Shown here piece after piece: positions 51,355 through 62,300 of a DNA stretch of 64,000 bases (its first letter is position 1; every line of letters begins with the position of its first letter). A program made the position numbers and the translations under genes. This DNA is from Litoditis marina. Taxonomy: Eukaryota; Nematoda; Chromadorea; Rhabditida; Rhabditidae. Location of the stretch: contig OZ038440.1 of NCBI GenBank assembly GCA_964036275.1, positions 7,229,690 to 7,293,689 of the forward strand, in the 5' to 3' direction. The notes under the pieces are model-generated. The model saw only the letters and a list, made by a program, of their open reading frames with translations. It was not told where the DNA came from and did no database searches.

Positions 51355-52638
51355 TGGAATTTGGCGGCGACTCGCCGGCGGGACGGAGGGGTCGCCAGGA
51401 TACCGCCGGCGAGTCGCCGGCGACACATCGAGGTCGCCGGCGGGTCGCCACTTGAATCAAAGCTCCCAAGTTGTCGCCGACGAGTCGCCAAACATTTCGC
51501 ATTGTCCCTGGGGTCGCCGGCAAGTCGCCGAAGCCAAAAAATATTTTTTCATCGAGAACACCCAAAAGAAGTTTGAGTGCATTTTGTGGGTAGACTGAAC
51601 GGCTATGACAAAAATGATATCGAGAGACGACTTTTTCCTGTTTAACTCATATGAACCGTGGAAAATAAACAGAGCTTGTCGCCGGCGAGTCGCCACCCAT
51701 TTTCGATGTGTTCCTCATATCGCCGGCGAGTCGCCGAACTTGGAAACCTAGGTAACACCAAGATTTTTATTCCAGTTTGTTGTGAGGTATAAACATGTGC
51801 GAAAGTGAAAGATGCGATTTGTGCGTTTTCAATAGTGATTTTGAGAAGAAGTTTGGAAACTGTCGCCGACGACTCGCCAAGTAGCGTGATTCGATAGCTA
51901 GTTAGTTGGAGCACGGTTAATAGGGAGTTTTGATCTAACCATGCTTGATAACAAAGTATAATGTCGTAATTTGAGTGAGATAGAATGTTTACATAAACTT
52001 CCATTTCACTCAAATTATGACTAGAACTTGAGATCGCATTTGAGATCTGCCGGTGTAGTGCGTTTGGAACTTATCAGAGCAGCTGTTTAGCTATACATTC
52101 GCTTAAAACCAACAGTCAAGTAGAGAGGTACTATTTGACATTATTAAAGGTAGTATACATCTGTTACGAAACGTACTCTCCATTTTGGCCAAAACATATC
52201 ACTTTAGGAAAAGAAATACTATTTTGAAGACAGTTTATTGCTATCGTGATATAACCGAAAAACAGTGGGATCTTTTTCAACAATCTCGGATTTAATTCGT
52301 AATAGAATCATTACAGTTTATTTGCAATCATTAGTTACTCCGGCCATTATTTTCAATGCTCTGGGTGCGCAATACTAAGCTCTTCGTTGCGCTCCTTATA
52401 CCATAGTGGCATGGCCGAGAGGATGTGCGCGCCGCACTACGCCGAATGTCGTGGGTTCGATTCCGGAGAAAATATTTTCTGTTTCAGAAAGATCATTGCT
52501 AAAAAAGCGAAAGAATCACATTCGGTAATTGGCGACTCGCCGGCGACCTCGCCGGCGACCCGAAAAGCGGCGACTCGCCATCAACCCCTTCCGGCGACAT
52601 CGCCGGCGACCTCGCCGGCGACCCGTCACCGAATTCCA
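51355..52638. mobile_element. 1.3-kb inverted-repeat element with GTCGCCGGCGA arrays
   Basis: Termini TGGAATTTGGCGGCGACTCG (left) and the complement of CGGTGACGGG-type sequence ending GAATTCCA (right) are inverted. Clusters of CGCCGGCGAGTCGCC occur at 51361-51535, 51678-51738, about 51861-51877 and 52528-52625, with the last in reverse sense. The middle is ordinary AT-rich DNA. No transposase frame. Confidence 0.7.
52404..52468 (+). repeat. tRNA-Ser/Leu-like relic inside the GC-rich element
   Basis: TGGCATGGCCGAGAGGATGT (A box) and GTGGGTTCGATTCCGG (B box) with type II tRNA spacing; acceptor ends do not pair. Confidence 0.5.
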
Positions 52639-52673
52639 TAGTGGATACTACACATCTAGCTCTAAAATGTCAT

Positions 52674-52743
52674 TCTGTAGTTTGATCCCGTTACTTTTCA
52701 GTTGTAATTTGAAAACTGTGCTTGGGGTGCGAAACAAACTACA
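52674..52743. mobile_element. GTAGTTTGATC-family element
   Basis: TCTGTAGTTTGATCCCGTTA at the left and diverged GAAACAAACTACAA at the right; the left end continues CCCGTT as in the copy at 13126. Confidence 0.55.
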
Positions 52744-53600
52744 ACTAGAATGTTGTCATTCCAGATACTATACATTGGAAGGTCGTGTATACCAGATGCG
52801 ATACCAACTTCTCTCGACTCTTGTTCACAGAAAAGAAACATTTTAATCTCCATCCTCCGTGATAACATTCATTCGCATATTTGTGCAATCATGTGGGTTA
52901 CAAAGCTTTTTCGCAAATCTTAAACGTTAAACATCAGTTTATCTTATCATGCAATCAAAAATACCTCTTCATGATGAAACTTGAAACTGTGAAACTGATA
53001 GTATCTCCTGAACACAACCGATCAGATTGTCTCGTTCGAACACCAAGTGTATAGGGTTTATGCATAAAAGAGCTAACCAGAGCGGTATATGTTGTTCTGC
53101 TGTGGTTGTAGCGTGATTCCGGTGAGCTTTCGTCGTTATTCCGAATGTGTGATGTGCGTGAAAATCACACTCTGCGCTGATAAAATCCTATATTATTTCT
53201 GTGCTACCAAACTGAAAGATTGTGTAAAGCACTGATTTCCATGAATTTCTCATGAGAATATCACGTGAACTTCTTGAGATTAGTCAGTTGTTTCATTATC
53301 ACTAAAAGTGTTGTTGTCCAATAGACGAACTGTGAAAACACTAGAAAGGAGATCCCAATTAGAGAGCAGCGGGTTCACGATTCATGGAATGCTGACTGTA
53401 CCAATGACACGTGCCAAAGAGCTACAAAGCATGTGCTCACTAAACTGCACTCCTATGCAAATGTACAGTTATTTGAAACGTGCTAAACACGTCAGTTCGA
53501 AAAGAGGTAATTGTAATGTTCAATTAGTTTATCGTTTATGTTTTCCCCACGTTGTCTTGACAATTGCAGTCACTGCTAGTATTGAAGCGAATACCATATG

Positions 53601-53769
53601 AGTATGTATGCTAGAAGATCCCAGCACCTATATCCCATCCTGCGTCTCTCGCTTGCCTTACTATTTCGCGCCACTCGTATCCCGGCGGGATGTATGAGCA
53701 GAAAAATAGCGTATGTTTGAGGCGACGCAAGATGAAATGAAGGTGCCGGGATCTTCTAGCATACATACT
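53601..53769. mobile_element. 169-base inverted-repeat element
   Basis: AGTATGTATGCTAGAAGATC at the left matches GATCTTCTAGCATACATACT at the right over 29 bases with one mismatch. The interior (ATCCCGGCGGGATGTATGAG) recurs inverted at about 23087-23175. Confidence 0.8.
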
Positions 53770-54009
53770 ATGCATATTCAAACAAAGTCAGAGAGAAGGA
53801 AGCATTGTTTTCCAACGGATGAACTGATGGAAAGTACCGAATTTCTGAAATCTCTGAGAGTCGACCAAATGATTGTTTGCTAATGGTAGATTACATTCAG
53901 CAGCTACCATTGGTAGTGACAATATTTTAACCACTTCCGTTTTCCAGTTTTCATCACGGAGTTTTATGTGGGATAAAGACTTATCGCTATATTGCGATCA
54001 GCGTGATCT

Positions 54010-54142
54010 CTATACTAGAAGTAAGTTGAATAGTCACGTGAAGTTAGCATTCTAGTGAGGCATCGGGCATTTTGTCATTGCACGTTTCTAAGTTCTGCTG
54101 TGTTTAACATGTTTCACGTGACTGCAATTGGCTAACAGTATA
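54010..54142 (+). repeat. Dispersed 120-base repeat, copy 3
   Basis: TATACTAGAAGTAAGTTGAA through GTTAGCATTCTAGTGAGGCA to TGTTTAACATGTTTCACGTG and GGCTAACAGTATACG. Confidence 0.7.
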
Positions 54143-54279
54143 CGAACGTCATATAAAAAAGCTGTATTTGTGGGTTGAACTATCGCGTGTTGTTTGTTTG
54201 TTGTTTGTGTTTGTTGTATAGTTTGAAAAACAGAGAATGCTAAGGTTTATTACGGTGTTTCGCGAACAAATTGAGCGAA

Positions 54280-57200
54280 TTAGGCGATCTTGGCCATTTT
54301 TCTCATCTTTCTTCTGAGGACACGTCTTCGGAGAACACGGCGTCTCCGGTATGGAGCAACTCCGTAACCACCTGAAAACAGTTTATATCAATGTAAATGG
54401 TGAATTCAGAGGAGTTCGATTTGAGAAACTGGAAAAACGCAATATGTTCCAGAGCTCGAGCAAAACAAAATGTTGGATTCTTATAACGACTGAGCTCTGA
54501 TCCAGATCAAGACCTTACAAACTCGCCAACTTCGGATAAGTATGTTCCAAGCGGTATGCTACAAAATTGAAAGTTTCCAAGTAGTTTTTGAATGTTATTG
54601 AAGCTCCCACGAGAATATCACGCGAACTTCACGTGATTACCTTTTCTTTTCGAAAGTCAGATGGTACTTGGGATCATAGTCTCTTCTAAATATTTAGTTT
54701 ATTATGTGCGGCTTTGAATGTGTCGTAAATCACACTGTTTCTCTTATTGTTGTAACTAAGATCGTGAAACTCACCGGTCTTCTTGTCAGAATAGTCAGTC
54801 ATGTCCTTAGGAATAGAGTAGGAATCTCCGCCTGTCGAGGGAGCAGGATAGGAAGGAGAAGGTGATGGGTAAGATGGGGCTGGGGCAGGAGCTGGGGCAG
54901 GAGCGGGAGCAGGGGCTGGAGCCGGAGCCGGAGCTGGGGCTGGGGCAGGGGCAGGGTAAGACGGAGCTGGGGCAGGGTAAGATGGAGCTGGGGCAGGGTA
55001 AGATGGAGCTGGGGCAAGGTGAGACGGAGGTGGAGCAGGGCCTGAAGGCTTAGAAGGAGAAGTGTAGGAATCAGAAGGAGCAGGGTACGATGGGGATGGA
55101 GCAGGGTACGATGGCTTGGAAGGAGCAGGGTACGATGGAGAAGGAGCAGGGTACGATGGCTTAGAAGGAGCAGGGTACGATGGAGATGGAGCAGGGTACG
55201 ATGGAGATGGAGAAGGGTACGACGGCTTAGAAGGAGCAGGGTACGATGGAGCAGGAGCAGGGTACGATGGCTTGGAAGGAGCAGGGTACGATGGAGATGG
55301 AGCAGGGTACGATGGCTTAGAAGGAGCAGGGTACGAGGGAGATGGAGCAGGGTACGATGGAGATGGAGAAGGGTACGACGGTTTAGAAGGAGCAGGGTAC
55401 GATGGAGATGGAGCAGGGTACGATGGCTTGGAAGAAGCAGGGTACGATGGGGATGGAGCAGGGTACGATGGCTTGGAAGGAGCAGGGTACGATGGAGATG
55501 GAGCAGGGTACGATGGCTTGGAAGGAGCAGGGTACGATGGAGAAGGAGCAGGGTACGATGGCTTAGATGGAGAAGGGTACGACGGCTTAGAAGGAGCAGG
55601 GTACGATGGAGATGGAGAAGGGTACGATGGCTTGGATGGAGCAGGGTACGATGGAGATGGAGCAGGGTACGACGGCTTAGAAGGAGCAGGGTACGATGGA
55701 GAAGGAGCAGGGTACGATGGCTTGGAAGGAGCAGGGTACGATGGAGATGGAGAGGGGTACGACGGCTTAGAAGGAGCAGGGTACGATGGAGATGGTGCAG
55801 GGTACGATGGCTTAGAAGGAGCAGGGTACGATGGAGATGGAGCAGGGTACGATGGCTTGGAAGGAGCAGGGTACGATGGAGATGGAGAAGGGTACGACGG
55901 CTTAGAAGGAGCAGGGTACGATGGAGATGGAGAAGGGTACGATGGCTTGGATGGAGCAGGGTACGATGGAGATGGAGCAGGGTACGACGGCTTAGAAGGA
56001 GCAGGGTACGATGGAGAAGGAGCAGGGTACGATGGCTTGGAAGGAGCAGGGTACGATGGAGATGGAGAGGGGTACGACGGCTTAGAAGGAGCAGGGTACG
56101 ATGGAGATGGTGCAGGGTACGATGGCTTAGAAGGAGCAGGGTACGATGGAGATGGAGCAGGGTACGATGGCTTGGAAGGAGCAGGGTACGATGGAGATGG
56201 TGCAGGGTACGATGGCTTAGATGGAGCAGGGTACGATGGAGATGGAGCAGGGTACGATGGCTTAGAAGGAGCAGGGTACGATGGTGATGGAGCAGGGTAC
56301 GATGGCTTTGAAGGAGCAGGGTACGATGGTGATGGAGCAGGGTACGATGGCTTGGAAGGTGAAGGGTAGGAGTCAGAGGAGCTGGGATGTGAAGGCTTTG
56401 CAGGTGAAGGGTAAGAAGGGGATGGAGATGGGTACGATGGTTTAGAAGGAGCGGGGTACGATGGAGATGGAGCAGGGTACGATGGCTTGGATGGAGCAGG
56501 GTACGATGGAGAAGGAGCAGGGTACGATGGCTTAGAAGGAGCAGGGTACGATGGAGATGGAGAGGGGTACGATGGCTTAGAAGGAGAAGGGTACGATGGA
56601 GCTGGAGCAGGGTACGACGGCTTGGAAGGAGAGGGGTACGATGGAGATGGAGAAGGGTACGACGGCTTAGAAGGAGAAGGGTACGATGGAGATGGAGAAG
56701 GGTACGACGGCTTAGAAGGAGAAGGGTACGATGGAGATGGAGCAGGGTACGACTCCGGTGGCATCACGTATCCTTCACCACTCACATCACTGAAATGACA
56801 CCCGTTCAGTAAGAATCAAAAAAACAAACCGTATTCGAATAAGAGAAGCGTTTACTTGAGCTATCAGCGAAAGTTTATTCACCCGAGTTGATGCTGGTAC
56901 GGATCACGCGATTGTAATGTTAGGCGGTGTATAAACTGAAGCAAAAACATCAGACCGGTGTCATGTGTAAAAAACGCTCAGTGAACTCCAACCCGGTCCA
57001 ATCACAAATGCAACTTGATTGACTGTCGAACAATTAGAATTTTGAACAATTAATAGTTTTGGTTCTGTGAAAAGATTTCAGTCACATAGTAAAATCAACC
57101 CTGCTGCGTTTGAGAAGTAACCCGTCTTTTTTTTGATTGCGTGCAACCAAAAAAGCTTATATTTGTTCAAAGAGTAATTTCGGTTCTGTGGAGAGATGTG

Positions 57201-57576
57201 TTTTGGTGGAAGAGATATTTCTGCCGTCTGCGCCTGAGGTGAGAAAGGTGTGTTGGAATATTGACCTCAATATCAATATATTTCATTATATCGATATGAC
57301 ACATAATATTATTAAAGGAGGACGATTATGTGGACCAATTCCGTGTCAACGGTCCTTTAAACTGCAATTGAAAAATGTATTGCAGTTTAAAGGACTGAAG
57401 CGTTGCGATTGGACCACATAATCGTCCTTCTTTAATATGATATATCAATATAATGAGAAATAAGTGAAAACACGGGAAAACGTGTGTTCGCATGTTTTTC
57501 TTTAATAAATAATAATAAAATAAAAATCTAACCTGACAGCAACTGCTAGCAGGCAGCAGAGGAGGAAGGCAGTCAT
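54280..57576 (-). CDS. Secreted Pro/Ser/Tyr-rich repeat protein (twin B)
   Basis: Paralogue of twin A with the same three-exon plan and phases: 57576-57533, 56789-54775, 54371-54280; 2151 nt, 716 residues. Exon 1 is the signal peptide MTAFLLCCLLAVAVS. Exon 2 opens [20 protein letters not shown] and is nearly all SYPAPSP and SYPAPSKP repeats in a 15-residue, 45-nt higher-order unit, followed by an unbroken Ala-Pro run, then GGDSYSIPKDMTDYSDKK. Exon 3 encodes [18 protein letters not shown] and ends MAKIA. Unlike twin A it has no TYGTTGT block. Each repeat carries one Tyr, and Cys is absent after the signal, so an elongated Tyr-linked matrix role is possible; this is inference. The opposite strand is also open through the repeats, but only as a by-product of codon pattern. 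Confidence 0.87.
54860..56755 (-). repeat. Coding tandem repeat, 45-nt [15 protein letters not shown] unit (twin B)
   Basis: About 40 units, many identical for dozens of bases, indicating recent unequal exchange. A second member of the pair, with fewer units, is at 47935-48460. Confidence 0.93.
57311..57436. mobile_element. 126-base foldback element in intron 1 of twin B
   Basis: ATTAAAGGAGGACGATTATG at the left pairs with CATAATCGTCCTTCTTTAAT at the right; inner arms TCCTTTAAACTGCAAT and ATTGCAGTTTAAAGGA also pair, around a loop of about ten bases. Confidence 0.88.
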
Positions 57577-57611
57577 TTCGACTCCGGTCTGTCTTTCTCG
57601 GCTCCTGCCCG

Positions 57612-57727
57612 CCTTTTATACGCCTTTTCAAATAGGCTGAGGTCATTTAAGGTAGCACAACAAGTTTTAAGGGTCAGCGAAGAATCGGTTCTAACTATAT
57701 GCGATGTTAAACAGCGGCCTTGGTGCC
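57612..57727 (-). promoter_or_regulatory. Promoter of twin B: TATA box and conserved upstream block
   Basis: TATAAAAGG (57620-57612) lies 44 bases before the ATG. At 57671-57727, GGTCAGCGAAGAATCGG, TAACTATATGCGATGTTAAAC and CCTTGGTGCC match the block before twin A. Confidence 0.8.
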
Positions 57728-59353
57728 AAGATCGGTTGATAACAACACATTCTTCGTTCGAAAATATAAACAAATAAGATAAAGATCTTCACTGAACCAT
57801 GTATCTCGAATGACAGTAGGATAAACTGTGTGCAAGAATATGAGAAATACCACTGTAGAGTTATCATAATGCCGTCAACGAAAACGTTGCTCTGCGATTT
57901 TCCAAACAAACTCATAAATCGCGAATAATCAGTTTCCTTTTTGTTCGAAAAAAATCGGCATACGCATAGTTTGTGCGGGGGATACTTTTGATTCTAAACC
58001 AAAACCAACTGTTCTTCTACAGTAATCCACGACGAGGAGCTGAGGTGTCTCGTGAAGCACTTTGAAATTTTCAGGAACAGTTTTTTATAAATATTGTTTT
58101 TATTTATTTTACAGCTTTTCGACTCGAGCAATTTCCATTTCCGATTTATATGAATACTGTGGGAGAGCAAAGTAGCGATGAAGTGTTTTTTGATTTTATC
58201 GAACGCCAGTTCCAATTACCAAGTCAAAGTCACCGAGTTCACGAACCGATCGGACACTTTTATAGAAACCACCTCGAAACCTGCTTTCGCAACGATATTG
58301 GGTGGAATTGGTTACGTAGTGAATGAAGGCATTAAAAATGCTCCGAACCTGGTTGACCGGAATTTTGCAGTTGAACATTTTGCAGTTGAACGAACACAAC
58401 GAAAATCGAGTTCCATCAAAAATTCTTTGTTTGTAGACCAAATTGATAGGATGATTAATACCATGAATACACTATTGATTTCTTTCCGGAATGTTTTTCT
58501 TGGGCTGCCAAACTATTTGAAAACATCTGAATCATTATCCCAATGTGAAGGATAACTGGGTGATCTCGTGAACCCAATGACAGATCTAGCTAGTAATGAA
58601 TTGCGTCCTCACTTTTATCCGCGTTGACGCTTATTTTACGCGAAATGCCGTGCTAATCCTTATGAAATCTCGGTGGAGCATAGCCTTAAATGAGGGTGAA
58701 CTTATCTCCCAACCGACTCTTCCCGAACCAAAACCGAACCGATTCTTTCCGAACCAGTTGGTTCGTTTTGGAACCGAACCTAATTCCGGCCAACAAAGGT
58801 GGAACCGAACTAATTGAAGCAATTAATGCTTAAATTGGTTGACGGCGTAACTTATTAGAGTTTGGTTCGGCTTTGTCCTGATTTGACTACGCAAATGATT
58901 CGACTGGTTCGGGAAGAGTCGGTTCGGGAAGAAATTTTTTAGCAGACAATCATTCACCGTGGTTCTTCTGACAAGTTAGTTAAAATTAAATGCTTCATAG
59001 AATTATACCATAATGGTATTGCACTTATCTCAATCACAGAAAATCCCAGAAACGGTCTGAGTCCAAAAACGTTCTGCAATCATGCTGCAAAGCGAAACCG
59101 CTACGCGACCGTATCGCAGGTGGCGTTAGTTGCAACCACCTGCTCGCGCAATGGTTCTCCAATTTTATTATTTTAATAAATATTATTTAAGTAGCTTGTG
59201 TGAGAAGGTTTGTCCGTTCAATCTGTGCTTGGAGTTATTATGTACGTGTTTGTTTTCGTTCAGTGTCTCAATTCTCGTGTTTTTGCAGGTTAGATTGGCA
59301 GGATTAAGTTAGAACGAGCGAGCAAACTCTTTCATCGCGTTTTTCCAAACAAG
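57728..59353. other. Intergenic region before cul-5
   Basis: No gene supported; the frame at 58178-58555 has no recognisable domain and no good splice context. It includes an inverted-repeat element at 58711-58921. A TTTTTGCAG acceptor at about 59280-59288 with a 65-base leader to the cul-5 ATG may be a trans-splice or 5' UTR intron site. Confidence 0.55.
58711..58921. mobile_element. Foldback element rich in GGTTCGG/CCGAACC
   Basis: GACTCTTCCCGAACCA near the left end and TGGTTCGGGAAGAGTC near the right are exact complements; inner copies such as GAACCAGTTGGTTC and CCAAAACCGAACC add further pairing. Confidence 0.75.
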
Positions 59354-62300
59354 ATGTCGTCCGCTGTACAGGTAATCCATCTCATATTATACTTTTGTGC
59401 TAGTGAAGATACACTTCAATTAATATGCGCACGTTTTAATGAGTTCTCTATCTTATCTTTAGTAGCTGAAAAACGAAATGCCTGCCATCGAACTGTCCGC
59501 CTATAAATTCATGCAAATATAAGCGCTCGCGATATGGAGCCAAATAGCGCTGTGAACGAATCAAAGTCAAACCAATCAAGCCTTAGGGGCTGAACTTCCA
59601 CAGAAACGAAAAATGTTGTTGGTATCAACTAGCTTTTCATGGGGTAACGGTTCATCATTTATTTTCAGAGCAATCGACTACATGAGCAGACTCGCTCTTT
59701 CGATGTTGAGTGGGAAAAGGCTCATCCGACAATATTACGCCTGCTCAATCAAACGGTTAGTGTTCCATAGTTCAATTGCGATGTACACACATACACACAC
59801 TAGTAAGTTGTGACTATTATACAAAATGGAAGTAGTTTTTTTGATTCTGTTGTAGGAATCTCCATGATTTTGCATCAAATATATTTCTATGTGAGTATAC
59901 AATTCTGTGTGTATTGAATACCGGTATTGATCCTGTTAATCGGAGACGACTGATGTCTGAACTTTTCTGGAAGCAATACGTATTCCTTTCTAAAGGTGAC
60001 AAAGATTTGTGCTAGTATTGTTTCCATAATAGTGTTTTCAATTTGGGCGTTGTGTCAAAGTTAAAAAAGATTTGCATTTATCAATTGTTTACTTGTTCTT
60101 TTCGACCCGAGATTTTGTCTCACTCTCAGTTTAAGTTTTGAAGTTGAATTTCTTTCCAGGAGGTCACGAAGTCCGAATGGCATGACCTGTTCGGAATTTT
60201 GTACACAATTCATTCCTGGGTGGAAAGAGGAAACGAATTGGTCAAGAAAGCACTAACCGACGATGTAATGAAGTATGTGCAGGAGGCAAAAAAGGTATAG
60301 TCTCTACGTCTTTATAACTACAACTAGCTGAAAGCTGAAAAATACTATGGATTTGATATATTCTGTTACATATAAAGAATGATACTGATGTGAGCCGAAA
60401 CGGAAAGTTTCCGTTTCAAGTTTTTTGGTTTCCCAGTTTTTCCATAATTTCATGAAATTATGTTGTCAGATTTATGAGCGAAGCAATGTTGCTACATTAA
60501 GACTATAATGCCTCATTAATTTCTTAGCAATAAATATAAAATGTATGTGTTCTATAAAATTCACTGGAGGCAGGGGCGGGCAAAGAATGGTTTGACATCA
60601 AATCCAATACGACCCCCCTCCCCTTCGAAAAATGAAAAAGTCTCGATTTCAACTGATTTCAATGAACGGGAAATTTCGAGAAAAGTTTCGTTTTAATTGC
60701 TAAAACCGTGCCATTTTCGACCCGTTCTGGACCGAAAACGACCCCCCTCCTTGACTTTTTTGGTTGGGCGAACCATATCTGCCTTTCCCTGACTGGAGGG
60801 AAAAGTACTATCACTTTGGTTGTAACCGGTGAATTCTCACATTTTCAGCGTATTCGACAACATAGAGAAGAATATGTTCTATTACGGGTATACATAGCAG
60901 AATGGACCAAGTTCTTCACACAGACCACGATTCTTCCCCTACCGTTCAGAGTGAGTAGGCGAAATGTTATAGTTTTACACCTAGGCTCCTCGAACATTTC
61001 GTATATCGACGAGTATACGAAAAGTTGAGATGAATTTTAATTGAACTAGTTGTGTAGTAATTCAAACTTTCAAACATAGTTCCCCCCGTTCGCATTGTTA
61101 GCATACACCAGTAAGGTCCGACTATTCGACAGAGAGGGGTCTGTTTTTAGATTCAAACACGTGAAAAGTAGACAAATTTTCTTGTTTTATGGCGAAAAAA
61201 TAGCTTGTTTTCCGATTCTTTCTAGATATTCAGAGAACGTTACTAGGGTATGGTTGTTTTGTTAGCACAATAAACAGACCAAAACAGTTTTTAGTTTGAT
61301 TTCACCACTCCTACTTAAAACCGGTCGGCGGTCGCTCCGTGCTCCTGGACCAAAATGTAGTTTCGATGGAATTCGTTTGAAATTTCAGCTTATCGATCGG
61401 GGAGACAACGGTTCACTGACATCTCATGGATGTATCGCCCCGCCACAGCCGTGTATGTCGGAGAAGAAAGTCGGAGATGTAGGTTTCATTTCTATTATTT
61501 ATAAGTAATATTACAATTATTGAAGGGATGATCAATCATGTTTCCTATTGCGATGTTTTGATGGTATAGGATGGTGGCTTTTTCACTGGTTTCGTGATGA
61601 CAAAGTTTCAAATTGACAAATAGGACTCCGATTACTCGACGTTTGGTTATTGGTTTCTGAGAAACCCGACCCGTTTTCTGTTCTAGAAACATACACCAGT
61701 AAGTATCAACTATTCGACAAAAAGGAGTCCGTTTTGATATAAACACGAAACTAAACTATTTTCCATCAGAAGTTGAAATGGGCGATTTCTTACGGTATTG
61801 GCAAAAAATGTGCGTTTTGTTGTGGCTACCTGGCTACTCGGACAACGTAACTGGTGTGTGTCTAGAAAATAGTGATCCAACTGTTTCAGGTGATGTTGGA
61901 AGCATGGCATCAGTGTATATTTGAGCCAATCAGCAGTCAGTTACTGGCCGCGGCCGAGAAGTTGATCGAGCAGGAGAGAAACGGAGGCGACTGCGATGCT
62001 CAGCTGGTTATTGGAATCAGAGAAAGTTTCGGTACGTTTATTTTGTATTTCTCTCGTTTTTTTTCATCATGAAGAAACTTTTTTCCAAGGCATTAACTTA
62101 CTTGCACAACACAATGTTTCCCAGTTGGTCTGGCTTAGACTCTAGACATTCTCCCTTGTTGGGAAGTTGCGAATTCTTTTGAACCGGCGATCATCACGAT
62201 TCCGATTTCCCGATAATATCTTATTCCTAGTTGATTGAATTTCTTTTTGAACTTCACTGTGAACACCTGAAATGATAACTGAATTGGGTTTTTTTTAGTT

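Larger units (their letters stand above)
49677..54279. other. Intergenic region between the twin genes, repeat-rich
   Basis: No supported gene. It contains a tRNA-like relic (49816-49888), a 51-base tandem duplication (51134-51235), a GC-rich 1.3-kb inverted-repeat element (51355-52638) holding another tRNA-like relic, a 169-base inverted-repeat element (53601-53769) and a dispersed repeat (54010-54142). The frame at 53308-53601 shows no family signature. Confidence 0.6.

Noticed and set aside
52404..52468. Functional tRNA gene
   Set aside because: Boxes A and B are good but acceptor and anticodon arms do not pair.
53308..53601. 97-codon plus-strand frame
   Set aside because: No family signature and ends at an inverted-repeat element; likely chance.
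55116..56369. Long plus-strand frame of [14 protein letters not shown] repeats (417 codons)
   Set aside because: It is the antisense of the SYPAPSP repeats of twin B. The repeat codons avoid stops on both strands. It has no start context, signal peptide or unique sequence.
58178..58555. 125-codon plus-strand frame
   Set aside because: No signal peptide, domain, intron evidence or codon pattern that I recognise; too weak to call.
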